Part shown: one piece after another, positions 1 through 9,540 of the stretch | Layout of the letters: each line of letters opens with the position of its first letter | How positions within the stretch are numbered: position 1 is the stretch's first letter | Assembly: GCA_902632595.1 (NCBI GenBank) | Contig: CACPDC010000005.1 | Span: forward strand, 1-64,000 | DNA: 64,000 nt | Source of the DNA: an uncultured SAR116 cluster alpha proteobacterium | Lineage (GTDB): Bacteria; Pseudomonadota; Alphaproteobacteria; Puniceispirillales; Puniceispirillaceae | Reading direction: 5' to 3' | Position numbers and translations under genes: made by a program | Notes under the pieces: generated by a model | The model's database searches: none | Seen by the model: the letters and a program-made list of their open reading frames with translations, nothing else | Told to the model about the DNA's origin: nothing

Positions 1-29
1 AAAACGCTCGTTAAATTATGCATCACCAT

Positions 30-257
30 TTAGAATACAAATAAAAGCAATAGTGCAATTACAAGCGCAAAAAGCGCAATAGCTTCTGTTAATGCAAAAC
101 CAAGAATACCAATACCAAAAACCTCATCACGCGCTGCTGGGTTTCTAGCGATTGAACTTATTAGAGATGCAAAAATATTTCCAATACCAACGCCTACTCC
201 AGCAAGCGCAATAACGGCTATTCCAGCACCAATCAGTTTAGCAGCTTCTGCTTCCAT
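30..257 (-). CDS. atpE: F0F1 ATP synthase subunit c
   Basis: This 75-residue protein is the proteolipid that forms the rotating membrane ring of ATP synthase. Two hydrophobic helices (about residues 9-34 and 47-75) flank the polar loop RNPAARDE. The proton-carrying carboxylate is Glu58, in the motif [11 protein letters not shown] of helix 2. No sodium-type signature is evident, so proton coupling is expected. It lies 57 bases downstream of atpB on the same strand, and the remaining F0 genes (b subunits) should continue beyond the left edge of the window. Length and sequence match the family closely. Confidence 0.97.
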   Translation of the reverse strand: MEAEAAKLIGAGIAVIALAGVGVGIGNIFASLISSIARNPAARDEVFGIGILGFALTEAIALFALVIALLLLFVF

Positions 258-314
258 TTTTTTATCCTTTTCTAATTTAATTTCGATTTCATTTATTAAT
301 TATTAATTTAAATA

Positions 315-1058
315 TCAATGTAGGTGTAACGCGTCATTTAAATACATACAAGTTAAAATAGTAAATACATATGCCTGTAGCATTGCTACTAATAATTCTA
401 GCCCAGTGAGTGCCACGATAACTAACAGTGGTAGAGGCGAACTGATCAAAAGTAGTCCACCTGCTCCCGTCATCATAACTGCTAGACCAGCGAAGACTTT
501 TAACATTGTATGACCGGCGAGCATATTTGCAAATAATCTTACCGATAAGCTGACTGGTCTTATCAGATAAGAAATAACTTCTATCAAAATGATCAATGGG
601 AGAAGAACTTTAGGGGCGCCTTCTGGCACAAAAAATGAAAAGAAATGCAAACCATGTTTTAAAAGACCAATTAAAGTCACCCCAACAAAAATTGTGAATG
701 CCATCGCAAACGTAACAACAATCTGACTGGTTACGGTATAACTATAGGGAATAAGTCCAAGGAGATTTGAAAACAATATAAACAAAAATAATGTAAAAAT
801 GAATGGGAAGTACGGCTTCCCCTCTTTCCCTACAGTTTCATCAATAATATTGGCAACAAACTCATACAACATTTCCGCAAGGCATTGGATTTTTCCCGGG
901 ATAATTGATGCTGGACGCATAGCACCAAGTAAAAAACCAGTGCTAACCAAAATGGCAAGCACCATGAATAGACTTGAATTCGTGAAAGAAATATCATAAC
1001 CAAGCAAGTTAAGCGAATAGAGAGCTTTAATTGTAAATTGTTCTACTGGTGAGTGCAC
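315..1058 (-). CDS. atpB: F0F1 ATP synthase subunit a
   Basis: The 247-residue protein is the membrane stator subunit that provides the proton half-channels next to the c ring. It is strongly hydrophobic with several transmembrane segments. The family signature SVRLFANMLAGH, which carries the essential stator arginine, lies in the C-terminal half (about residues 172-184). The start is GTG, preceded by a good AGGAG ribosome-binding site. It lies between atpI and atpE in the usual order of an alphaproteobacterial F0 operon. Confidence 0.97.
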   Translation of the reverse strand: MHSPVEQFTIKALYSLNLLGYDISFTNSSLFMVLAILVSTGFLLGAMRPASIIPGKIQCLAEMLYEFVANIIDETVGKEGKPYFPFIFTLFLFILFSNLLGLIPYSYTVTSQIVVTFAMAFTIFVGVTLIGLLKHGLHFFSFFVPEGAPKVLLPLIILIEVISYLIRPVSLSVRLFANMLAGHTMLKVFAGLAVMMTGAGGLLLISSPLPLLVIVALTGLELLVAMLQAYVFTILTCMYLNDALHLH

Positions 1059-1106
1059 TATAATCTCCTAACTTTCATTGCTTAAGGATGAAAAAATCCA
1101 AAAGAC

Positions 1107-1481
1107 TTAATTTTTTTTAAACTCTATTTCGTTTGAACCTTTTTTCTTCTTTGACTTAGTCTCCTTGAAATATCCAACACTCAACCCTCTTCCCGTAAAT
1201 AGTCGCCAGAGATTTGCTATCCCTGCAGCAGCTCCAAGGAAAAATAAAACTAGCATAAACATTGGTGTTGTTTCAAGCCATCCGTCAATTAACCAACCTA
1301 AAAAGGTACCAACAACAATCCCGGCTAGCAACTCTGTAGCAACACGTCCTGCGATAGCCATGCCAGACACGGGCAATTGCATCTGTTTTCGTTTCTGCTT
1401 TTTTTTATTCAAAACAGTCTCAAAATTTGTAATACGGTCTGAAAGTAAATCCAGATTGTTTGATTTATTCTTTTCGTTCAC
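1107..1481 (-). CDS. atpI: ATP synthase protein I (AtpI)
   Basis: This 124-residue protein matches the AtpI/AtpQ family found upstream of atpB, thought to assist c-ring assembly or magnesium supply. It has a basic N-terminus, two predicted membrane helices (about residues 45-67 and 73-92) with the family-typical stretch GTFLGWLIDGWLETTPMF, and a Lys-rich C-terminus. The start is GTG with an AAGG element a few bases upstream. It is the first gene of the minus-strand atp operon, so the operon promoter should lie in the gap between here and smc. Confidence 0.88.
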   Translation of the reverse strand: MNEKNKSNNLDLLSDRITNFETVLNKKKQKRKQMQLPVSGMAIAGRVATELLAGIVVGTFLGWLIDGWLETTPMFMLVLFFLGAAAGIANLWRLFTGRGLSVGYFKETKSKKKKGSNEIEFKKN

Positions 1482-1582
1482 AATCTTACCTTGGTCTTTT
1501 CGATATTGTAGTAGTATGGTTCGTGGTCATCGATATCATAACAAGTATGAATTGATAAATTAAACAAGAGTTATGTCCCTAT

Positions 1583-1607
1583 AAGTGTTATGTCAAGCTA
1601 AACACTT
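1583..1607. other. 7-bp inverted repeat between smc and atpI
   Basis: A perfect inverted repeat, AAGTGTT at 1583-1589 and AACACTT at 1601-1607, with an 11-base loop, lies in the 194-base gap that must hold the atp operon promoter and the 3' end of smc. The octamer GTTATGTC also occurs twice there (1570-1577 and 1587-1594). No T-run follows the stem on either strand, so an operator is as likely as a terminator. The function is unknown. Confidence 0.3.
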
Positions 1608-1675
1608 GAATTGGAACAATGACAAATTTTATCAGGTAAAATACATCTTTAGAAAACATTTAAATAGATTTTGAA

Positions 1676-4600
1676 TTATGCTTCTTCGCGCAATGTTTCA
1701 GCAGTCTGAAGGTTCACAGAAACAAGCTTGCTGATACCACGCTCTACCATAGTAACTCCATAGAGCCTATCCATCTGCGACATTGTCATTCGATGGTGGG
1801 TAACAATTAAAAATTTGGTTTGAGTTCGGGATACGATAAAACGCAGGAGTTCACAAAAGCGAGAAACATTTGTATCATCAAGAGCTGCATCAACTTCGTC
1901 CAAAATACAAATTGGAGAAGGGTTTGTTAGAAACACAGAAAAGATTATAGCGAGACCGGTTAATGCTTGCTCACCTCCGGATAAGAGAGATAAAGATTGT
2001 AGTTTTTTACCTGGTGGGCTTGCTAAAATTTCAAGACCCGATTTTAAGGGATCATCAGAATTAATTAACTTTAATTCTGCGTTTCCGCCGCCAAATAGTG
2101 TTTTGAAAAGTCTATCAAATTCTAAATTTACAGCGGCTAAGCTATTTACTAGGCGTTGCCGAGCCTCCTTATTAAGTTCCGTTATGGCTTTTCGAAGCTT
2201 TGATATGGCTTGTTCAAGGTCTGTTCTATCGTTTTCAAACTGTTCGAGTTTATGACTAATCTCTTGCATTTCTATTTCAGCACGCAGATTTACTGGGCCT
2301 ATACTATCTCTTTCTTTCAATAAGCGGTTAATTCTGTCTTCAAGCAATTGTTCAGCTGGTAAGTCTTGTTCCTCCGAAATTGAAGTGATTTCTGATAATT
2401 TGTATGGAGAGACAGATAATTTTTCTAACACCTGGTTTTCAAGCAATTCGATTGTTTGTCTAGCCTGTTCTTGTGTTGCTTCTTGTCTTATTTTTGTTTC
2501 TCTCATGTCAGATAGATGTTTCTCATCTGAGCGTTGTTGATTTTCGGCTTGCTGTAAAATAATTTCTGTTTCTTTGACTTGAATTACCGCTTTTTCATGT
2601 TTTTGCGAAGCAATTTGTAAAATGCTTTGTAATTTGGTTCGTTCTTTTCTTAGTTGGTCAGGTTTTGCCTGAAGTAATGACAATTCCCTTAAGGCTTTTT
2701 TAGCTCTAGTTGTCATTTCCAGCATTCTTATTTTGGTTCCATCCACTCTGTTCTGCCACTCATCAATTTGTGCTAAAACCAGTTTTTTTCGAGAAAATAT
2801 TGATTGAAGCAATTGTCTCAACTCTGCTTCTTTTTGAACACATTGGTCATATAATTCTCTTGATTTAGTAGCTTTTTCGGAAGCAATTTCAGTTTTCTTT
2901 TTTAGCGCATTAATATCGCTCATTTCAGAGATATTAGATTTTAATTCTTTCAAATCTATCTCTGCTTCTTTAATTGAGTGTTGCAGTATCTGGTAACGCT
3001 CTTTTGCATTATCTTCTGCTAACTCATGGGTATTAATATCCCTTTCTGACTGTATAATTTGTTGGCTTAAACTGTGTTTATCTTGCTCTAGTTTTTCTAA
3101 TTTACCATTAGCTGATAAGAATGCTCCTTCTAAAACTTCTAGCGCCGCTTTCTTTTTAAGGGCGTCACTTTCCGCATCCAAAATTAATGTTTCTAGTTCT
3201 TTGAGCCTTTGATTTTGGCGTATTCTGGAGGCTCCGGTGTCTTTTTTTAGACGGACCAAACCATCCCAACGAGCTAGTTTTCCAGATTTTGTTACTATAG
3301 CTTGACCTATTTCTAGTTGGAAGAGCAGGTCGCTTTCCGAAGCACTATCTGAGACGACACTGACACCTTGAAGAGCCCTCATAATGGTGTCAGGACCGTC
3401 AATAAAATCTGTCAATGGAGTTCCAATCTTCGGGGGCCTAAGAGACTGAAGAGGGGGCATTGTAGATTGCCAATATCCATCCACACCTTCTCCAATGGGC
3501 AGATGAAGGTTTTCATTAAGGCATGCAGCTAGGGCAGCCTCCATATCACCAGAAACAGTAATACTGTCTGCAATGGGAGTCTTTCCGTTATTTGTGTCAG
3601 ATTGTCTAAGATTATTAAGTGCGTCTTTTTCAGCTTCTAATCTTCTCAAATAATTTACAGCTGTTTGAGACGAATCTATAGCCTTGTCTCTTTGAGTCTT
3701 TAAATCGGAAAGTGTTTTAGACTGTTCTTCGATGTTATGATGATTTTTGGTTTTTGAGGCATTTAACTTATTTAAAACGTCTTTTTTTTCTGACACAGAT
3801 CTCTCAAGGGCTTTTAAATTTATTTCATTTATTTTCTCTGTCGATTGAGCGATGAGAATTTGTTTCTGATGTATTTGTGCTTTTAGTTGAGACTGATATT
3901 TTTCTACATTTTGTAGCATAGCATTAGCTTCAGCGGACTTTTCGTCTGCTAGCTGATTTTTTAATCTCGCCTGCTCTAGCTCACGCTTAGCTTCTTCAAG
4001 CGTTGGTATTTTTTCTTTTTCAGTTTTTTCAAGCTCCTTTGCCTCATCATTCAGTTTATTTTTCGCTTCAAATGCGTCACTTTGCATTGCTTCTTCGTAT
4101 TGAGAGTCCTTGTCAATTTGCCTGCTTTGCGCTTGCAGTTTTTCAATTTCATCTTCTATTCTAGCTTCATCTCGCTCAATTTGAGATAAGTTGGTTCTTA
4201 AAAGTTGCGTTTCTGCTGAAAGAGATGCTTCAGAGTTTCGTAATGTTGGGACCAGTTCAGCTGTGTTAAGTCGTTTTTGGGTGCTTGCATTCACGGCCAT
4301 TTGAGCCTCTGAAACAGATTTTATTGCCTGTTCCAAAGCAATACGAGTTTTCTGATGTTTCGCATTTGCAGATATCCACTGCACATGAAATAAACTAGCT
4401 TCAGCTTTCCTGATTCTATCTGCAACAGACCTATATCTTGTTGCTTGCCTTGCTTGTTTTTGTAAATAAGCTTTTTGCTCCTCTAATTGCTTCATCAAGT
4501 CAATCAGTCTCGTTACATTCAATTCTGTGTTATTTAATCGCAATTCGGCTTCATGTTTGCGTTGATGCAGACCTTTTATATTAGCTGCTTCTTCAAGTAA

Positions 4601-5086
4601 GGACCGTCTTTCATCTGGCTTGGCTCCTATTATGGAGCCAATCCTGCCTTGGCTCACAATTCCGGCAGAACGTGCTCCGGTAGCAGAATCAGCAAATAAT
4701 AGTTGTACATCTCGGGCACGTACAGGTCGATTATTTATTCGAAAGCTAGTGCCTTTACCTCTGATTATTTTTCTTGTTATTTCAATTTCATTCTTATCAT
4801 TATACTCTGAAGGTGCTCTTTTCTCGCTATTATCTAAATGAAGGGAAATTTCAGCTAAATTTCTGGCAGTTTTACCTGAGGCACCGGAGAATATTACATC
4901 ATCCATTTCATCGCTGCGCATTTGTTTTGCTGAGCTCTCCCCCATCACCCATCGGATAGCCTCAACAATATTTGACTTGCCGCAACCATTTGGTCCAACA
5001 ATACCAGTAAGACCTTTTTCGATGTCAATTTCGGCTGTATCAGCAAATGATTTAAAACCCGAAAGTTTTAGGTGATTAAACATCAT
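1676..5086 (-). CDS. smc: chromosome segregation protein SMC
   Basis: A 1136-residue SMC ATPase that organises and segregates the chromosome together with ScpA/ScpB. Walker A (GPNGCGKS) is at residues 31-38. Long coiled-coil arms rich in Glu, Lys and Gln flank a central hinge (roughly residues 510-640). The C-terminal head carries the ABC signature LSGGEQAL and the Walker B ILDEVDAALDD. The length is normal for alphaproteobacteria. It starts with two consecutive ATG codons, and either could be used. It is followed upstream by the DsbA-like and DUF721 genes, a conserved alphaproteobacterial order. Confidence 0.97.
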   Translation of the reverse strand: MMFNHLKLSGFKSFADTAEIDIEKGLTGIVGPNGCGKSNIVEAIRWVMGESSAKQMRSDEMDDVIFSGASGKTARNLAEISLHLDNSEKRAPSEYNDKNEIEITRKIIRGKGTSFRINNRPVRARDVQLLFADSATGARSAGIVSQGRIGSIIGAKPDERRSLLEEAANIKGLHQRKHEAELRLNNTELNVTRLIDLMKQLEEQKAYLQKQARQATRYRSVADRIRKAEASLFHVQWISANAKHQKTRIALEQAIKSVSEAQMAVNASTQKRLNTAELVPTLRNSEASLSAETQLLRTNLSQIERDEARIEDEIEKLQAQSRQIDKDSQYEEAMQSDAFEAKNKLNDEAKELEKTEKEKIPTLEEAKRELEQARLKNQLADEKSAEANAMLQNVEKYQSQLKAQIHQKQILIAQSTEKINEINLKALERSVSEKKDVLNKLNASKTKNHHNIEEQSKTLSDLKTQRDKAIDSSQTAVNYLRRLEAEKDALNNLRQSDTNNGKTPIADSITVSGDMEAALAACLNENLHLPIGEGVDGYWQSTMPPLQSLRPPKIGTPLTDFIDGPDTIMRALQGVSVVSDSASESDLLFQLEIGQAIVTKSGKLARWDGLVRLKKDTGASRIRQNQRLKELETLILDAESDALKKKAALEVLEGAFLSANGKLEKLEQDKHSLSQQIIQSERDINTHELAEDNAKERYQILQHSIKEAEIDLKELKSNISEMSDINALKKKTEIASEKATKSRELYDQCVQKEAELRQLLQSIFSRKKLVLAQIDEWQNRVDGTKIRMLEMTTRAKKALRELSLLQAKPDQLRKERTKLQSILQIASQKHEKAVIQVKETEIILQQAENQQRSDEKHLSDMRETKIRQEATQEQARQTIELLENQVLEKLSVSPYKLSEITSISEEQDLPAEQLLEDRINRLLKERDSIGPVNLRAEIEMQEISHKLEQFENDRTDLEQAISKLRKAITELNKEARQRLVNSLAAVNLEFDRLFKTLFGGGNAELKLINSDDPLKSGLEILASPPGKKLQSLSLLSGGEQALTGLAIIFSVFLTNPSPICILDEVDAALDDTNVSRFCELLRFIVSRTQTKFLIVTHHRMTMSQMDRLYGVTMVERGISKLVSVNLQTAETLREEA

Positions 5087-5178
5087 GGTATTAACGCTGT
5101 GTTTGTTTGAACTATTTTTTTTAATGAAATGATACTACTTAAACCGCTAGCTTTACACCATTAAAATAAACAAAGATA

Positions 5179-5868
5179 TTATATTTCATAATCAGAAAGT
5201 TCTGATTTAAATTCTTCGAAGCTTATATTACCACTAATAACTTTTTCGTTATTAATTACAAATGAGGGTGTGGCATTAATCTGCCAAGAAACAGAGCTTT
5301 TTTGTCGCATTTCAACAATTTTTTCTAATAATGGCCTGTTCTGCATTAATCCATTGAAATCAGCTGCAGATATACCAGCAAGTTGTCCATAACGGTATAA
5401 TGATTGCAACGGGTCTTCTGCTAATTTCCATTTATCTTGTTTTGACATCAATAAAGTTACCATTCCAAAATATTTATTTTCTGGAAGAACTCTGGCAAGA
5501 GCATGAGCTCTTAATGCAAGACCATCAAGAGGAAAGGGAGAAAATTCAAACTTTACTTTACCAGTGTCAATTAAATTTGTTTTCACTTCTGGAAATGTTT
5601 TATTGTGAAAATCTCTGCAATGGCCGCATGTCATCGAGTAATATTCAATTATATGTATGGGAGCATCGGCTTCTCCCAGAATGCGTGGTTTAGAAATATG
5701 TTTTAAAGTGTCATTAATCTCGGCTTGTGCTTTTTTAGAAGAATTTTTAACTAACACGCCAATTGCAGAGCTAGCGAAAAAAAAGCGAATGATGCCACGT
5801 CTTGTAATTTTAGATTGGGCATTATTGTTAGAAAAAGTCTGACTTGTGAATTTTTTTTGGGTGCTCAT
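5179..5868 (-). CDS. DsbA-family thiol:disulfide oxidoreductase
   Basis: A 229-residue exported thioredoxin-fold protein of the DsbA/Thioredoxin_4 group. The redox motif CGHC is at residues 81-84, and the cis-proline loop appears in NATPSFVIN near residue 200. The N-terminus has Arg23-Arg24 before a hydrophobic segment ending near AQA (about residue 49), so it is a Sec or weakly Tat-like signal peptide. The mature part should act in the periplasm as a disulfide oxidant or isomerase. The usual DsbA dipeptide is CPHC; CGHC is common in this alphaproteobacterial subfamily. It sits between DUF721 and smc. Confidence 0.9.
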   Translation of the reverse strand: MSTQKKFTSQTFSNNNAQSKITRRGIIRFFFASSAIGVLVKNSSKKAQAEINDTLKHISKPRILGEADAPIHIIEYYSMTCGHCRDFHNKTFPEVKTNLIDTGKVKFEFSPFPLDGLALRAHALARVLPENKYFGMVTLLMSKQDKWKLAEDPLQSLYRYGQLAGISAADFNGLMQNRPLLEKIVEMRQKSSVSWQINATPSFVINNEKVISGNISFEEFKSELSDYEI

Positions 5869-5998
5869 TCTTTGTAATCCAGTATGTTCTTTTTAATAAC
5901 TTTATATAGAAATATAAGTAAATGCTTGCAAGTAGGGAAACATCAAAAATTATTTCAAATCAATAATTGATTCAAATATCAGGACTTGATTTTCAGAA

Positions 5999-6517
5999 TT
6001 ATTTTTGTGAATTGATTGCCGTGCCAAGCCTAATTAGTGAGGCTCTCAGTTCAGGACTACTGAGGTCATTTGTTTGTTGTTCCAACTGATTAAGAAGGGA
6101 GTGATCAATATCTGCAATGGATGCATTAGAGGTGGATATTTGTGTTTTATGACAACGTGTTTTTGTTTTTTTATACAGTTCATAAGTTTGTTGAGGTATG
6201 ATCTTGCCTACTGCTTTAAAACCGCACATCATATTTATATGATTAACAAGCTCTTGGCTTCTAATTTGCGCTTCTGGACCACGACCAGAAGTAACCCAGA
6301 TTACCAAGGTTCCATTATGGCGAGTTGATTTGGTGAAAGATAAATTTTTTGGATAACTCCATTTGGCCATGTCATTCGCAATATCTGGCCATAAGCTGCA
6401 AATTTGAGTATATATAGCTCCTTGATTTTTTGTTGCATCCGCTAAAATAGGCTCTGTAATGGATGATAACCTTTTCATACCCCGGCGCTTGGTTGAAGAT
6501 GGTTTAAATGTATACAT
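5999..6517 (-). CDS. DUF721 (DciA-like) protein
   Basis: A 172-residue protein with the DUF721/DciA-type N-terminal domain, seen in the stretch around WPDIANDMAKWSYPKNLSF and in GTLVIWVTSGRGPEAQIR. DciA proteins load or assist the replicative helicase DnaB in bacteria without DnaC. A direct role here is inferred from family membership only. The C-terminal 60 residues are polar and probably less ordered. It is divergent from mutY and upstream of the DsbA-like gene and smc, the conserved alphaproteobacterial arrangement. Confidence 0.82.
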   Translation of the reverse strand: MYTFKPSSTKRRGMKRLSSITEPILADATKNQGAIYTQICSLWPDIANDMAKWSYPKNLSFTKSTRHNGTLVIWVTSGRGPEAQIRSQELVNHINMMCGFKAVGKIIPQQTYELYKKTKTRCHKTQISTSNASIADIDHSLLNQLEQQTNDLSSPELRASLIRLGTAINSQK

Positions 6518-6636
6518 TTATCAGACCTATTTTTTATCGTTTTTATTTTTAACCCCATTTTAACTAGAGGTAATATTATAATTAAAGCACTTTTTTATAA
6601 AAAAATACCATATGTTACGGCCGTGAGGTTTTAATT

Positions 6637-7749
6637 TTGACAAATATATTTAACATACAAAACGATATAGCCAACCTACTCTCCTGGTACCATAAAGCAG
6701 GACGCACTCTCCCATGGCGTTCCTATTGGCCAAATTTAACTCCTCCTTATCATGTTTTTTTATCTGAATTTATGCTTCAGCAGACAGGCGTCAACACAGT
6801 TGTGCCTTATTACAGATATTTTCTCAAGCAGTGGCCAACAATTCATGCACTTGCCAATGCTTCGATAGATGATGTAACAGCCGCTTGGGCGGGTCTTGGT
6901 TATTATGCCAGAGCAAGGAATATGCACAAAAGTGCTCAAATGATAAGTAACGGAGATGGTATATTTCCAAAGACTATCCCAGAATTGACGAATCTTCCTG
7001 GAATCGGTCCATATACCGCAGGCGCAATTCTTGCTTTTGCATTTGATGAGCCCTCAGTTGTGATTGATGGAAATATTGAAAGAATAGTCTCAAGGTACTT
7101 TCACATTGGGACAAGCTTACCTGCTCTAAAGTTAGACTTACCGTCTTTCTACGAAAGAATGATTCCAAAAACACATCGGTCCGATTTTCCGCAAGCATTG
7201 ATGGATTTAGGAAATGAAATTTGCACTTCAACTTCTCCTGTTTGCGTGAGGTGTCCGCTTGCTAAAGGTTGTAAATCTGAAAAAACTGAAAATCCAGGTT
7301 TGCTTCCAAACCGTTCCAATATTAAAAATAAACCTGTTCGAAAAGGTCAAATTTTTGTAATTAGCACAAAAGTAAAAAATGAGGATAAATGTAAATATCT
7401 AGTATATCGACGCGATGAAAACGGGCTATTGGGAGGAATGTTGGCTTTTCCTAGTCAAGGATGGGACGAAAAAGATCAAAAATTTGACAGGGCCTGGCGG
7501 CCGCTAAATATAAAATGGACAGAACTGAAGCCCACTATAAGGCATATTTTCTCACATTTTATTTCAGAAATTCAGGTGTTTACAACTGAGATAGATAAAC
7601 CTAAAAATCAAATAATGCCACTAAAGCTGCAGTATCACAAAAAGGATAAAAGAAAGATACCTAAAGAGTTCCAGTGGATGTCAGCAGATGAATTAAAATT
7701 GCCAAAATTGATGCAAAAAGCTTTAAAATTAGCGCAAAAGCACAATTAA
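6637..7749 (+). CDS. mutY: adenine DNA glycosylase MutY
   Basis: A 370-residue base-excision enzyme that removes adenine mispaired with 8-oxoguanine. The helix-hairpin-helix element LPGIGPYTAGA starts at residue 120, the catalytic Asp is residue 144 (VIDGN), and Glu44 lies in the SEFMLQQT motif. The four iron-sulfur cysteines are C196, C203, C206 and C212 with the standard C-x6-C-x2-C-x5-C spacing. A NUDIX-like 8-oxoG recognition domain follows from about residue 230. The start is TTG, supported by GAGG at 6625-6628. It is divergent from the DUF721 gene and converges on purH. Confidence 0.96.
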   Translation: MTNIFNIQNDIANLLSWYHKAGRTLPWRSYWPNLTPPYHVFLSEFMLQQTGVNTVVPYYRYFLKQWPTIHALANASIDDVTAAWAGLGYYARARNMHKSAQMISNGDGIFPKTIPELTNLPGIGPYTAGAILAFAFDEPSVVIDGNIERIVSRYFHIGTSLPALKLDLPSFYERMIPKTHRSDFPQALMDLGNEICTSTSPVCVRCPLAKGCKSEKTENPGLLPNRSNIKNKPVRKGQIFVISTKVKNEDKCKYLVYRRDENGLLGGMLAFPSQGWDEKDQKFDRAWRPLNIKWTELKPTIRHIFSHFISEIQVFTTEIDKPKNQIMPLKLQYHKKDKRKIPKEFQWMSADELKLPKLMQKALKLAQKHN

Positions 7750-7798
7750 AGTTCTCTTGTATATCTAACAAAATAAAATTTACAAAGTAAGGATTTGT

Positions 7799-9391
7799 CT
7801 AATGGTTAAAATGTCTTATACCAGTAAATGCCATAGCAATACCGGCTTCATCAGCAGCTTCAATGATTTCATTATCCCTTACTGAGCCGCCAGGCTGTAT
7901 AACAGCAGTTGCACCAGCCTCAACAGCGGCAAGAAGCCCATCTGGAAACGGGAAAAAGGCGTCTGATGCAACAACAGAATTTATTGTTCTGGGTCTCTTC
8001 CAACCATTTTCCTGAGCCATATCTCTTGCTTTTTGTGCAGCAATTCTGCTTGAATCAAGTCTGCTCATTTGACCAGCGCCTATCGCGGCTGTACTCTTGT
8101 CCTTCGCATAAATTATGGCATTTGATTTTACATGTTTTACAACCTTCCATGCGAATAACATATCTGTCATTTCTGTTTGTGTTGGCTCTCGTTTAGATAC
8201 AATTTTGAGATCATCTTTTGTGATAAATCCAGTATCTCTAGATTGTACTAAATAGCCGCCAAGAATTGTTTTTACCTGATCGGAGGGATCATTTGGGTTT
8301 GGCATGCTTCCTGTCAATAATAATCGCATGTTTGGCTTATCTGATAATATTTTACATGCATTTTTTGTCGCATCTGGAGCAATGATGACTTCACTAAAAA
8401 TAGAGGTAATCAAGTTTGCTGTATCTTCATCAATGACCCTGTTAGCGGCAGTAACACCCCCAAACGCACTTACCGTATCACATTTATATGCTAATTCCCA
8501 CGCTTCGCTTAACGAACCTGCGCTAGCAACGCCACAAGGATTTGCATGTTTTATCATTGCGACTGTTGGTTCAGAAAACTCACTAACAAGTTTTAGTGCA
8601 GCATCTGCATCATTTACATTATTGTATGATAATGGTTTGCCTTGAATTTGTTTGGCCGTCAAAACAGACACTGTTGATAGATCAGATGCAAAAACTGTTG
8701 CAGTTTGATGGGGGTTTTCTCCATAGCGGAGGGATTGTATGGCTTGGGCGTGAATATGCAAATTTGGTTTTGGTTTCTCATATATACCCATATCCAAGTT
8801 AGATGTCATCCACTTAGTTATTGTGGAATCATAAGAAGAAGTTTTGGCAAACGCTTGTATGGCTAATTTTCGTCGAAAAGCAAGAGAAGTTCCAGAATGA
8901 GTTATTAGTTCGTTAATAAGAATGGGATATTGCTCTGGTGCAGTGATTACAGTTACAAAATCATGGTTTTTTGCTGCCGCTCTTATCATAGCAGGCCCAC
9001 CAATATCAATATTTTCAATAGCCGTTTCATTTTCTGGATTACCAGCAACAACCTGTTCAAACGGATATAAGTTTACCACTATTAAATCTATAGGTCTAAT
9101 ATTATGCTTTTTTAGAGCACTAATATGATTTTTTGAATTACGTTTTGCTAGTATACCTCCGTGGATATTTGGATGAAGGGTTTTAACACGTCCATCCATG
9201 ATCTCTGGGAAACCAGTTTCATCGGATACATCCTGAACATGAAAACCAGCTTTTCGCAATTCTTTGGACGTACCTCCTGTAGATAGAATTTCAATCCCAG
9301 CATTGAATAACGTATTAGCCAAAACAATAAGTCCCGATTTATCTGATACAGAAATTAAGGCACGTTGTATTGGAAGAATAGAAGAACACAT
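7799..9391 (-). CDS. purH: bifunctional AICAR transformylase / IMP cyclohydrolase
   Basis: A 530-residue enzyme for the last two steps of IMP synthesis: formylation of AICAR using 10-formyl-THF, then ring closure. The N-terminal MGS-like cyclohydrolase domain includes [14 protein letters not shown] and [14 protein letters not shown]. The C-terminal transformylase domain has [10 protein letters not shown] and [11 protein letters not shown]. Length and motifs are canonical. It consumes a folate one-carbon unit, so it is a sink for C1 carbon produced by the betaine/sarcosine genes elsewhere in the window. Confidence 0.98.
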   Translation of the reverse strand: MCSSILPIQRALISVSDKSGLIVLANTLFNAGIEILSTGGTSKELRKAGFHVQDVSDETGFPEIMDGRVKTLHPNIHGGILAKRNSKNHISALKKHNIRPIDLIVVNLYPFEQVVAGNPENETAIENIDIGGPAMIRAAAKNHDFVTVITAPEQYPILINELITHSGTSLAFRRKLAIQAFAKTSSYDSTITKWMTSNLDMGIYEKPKPNLHIHAQAIQSLRYGENPHQTATVFASDLSTVSVLTAKQIQGKPLSYNNVNDADAALKLVSEFSEPTVAMIKHANPCGVASAGSLSEAWELAYKCDTVSAFGGVTAANRVIDEDTANLITSIFSEVIIAPDATKNACKILSDKPNMRLLLTGSMPNPNDPSDQVKTILGGYLVQSRDTGFITKDDLKIVSKREPTQTEMTDMLFAWKVVKHVKSNAIIYAKDKSTAAIGAGQMSRLDSSRIAAQKARDMAQENGWKRPRTINSVVASDAFFPFPDGLLAAVEAGATAVIQPGGSVRDNEIIEAADEAGIAMAFTGIRHFNH

Positions 9392-9540
9392 ATTTAGGAC
9401 ACTATAAAAATTTTCTAAAACAAACTTCTTATGGCAAAGCTCTCAATTATTGGCAATAAATTTGTCATAAAAATATAAGTTTTTTAAAAGACATTCTGAT
9501 TCAAAATTAAATTGCTAGAAATAAATAAAGGCAGATAAAT

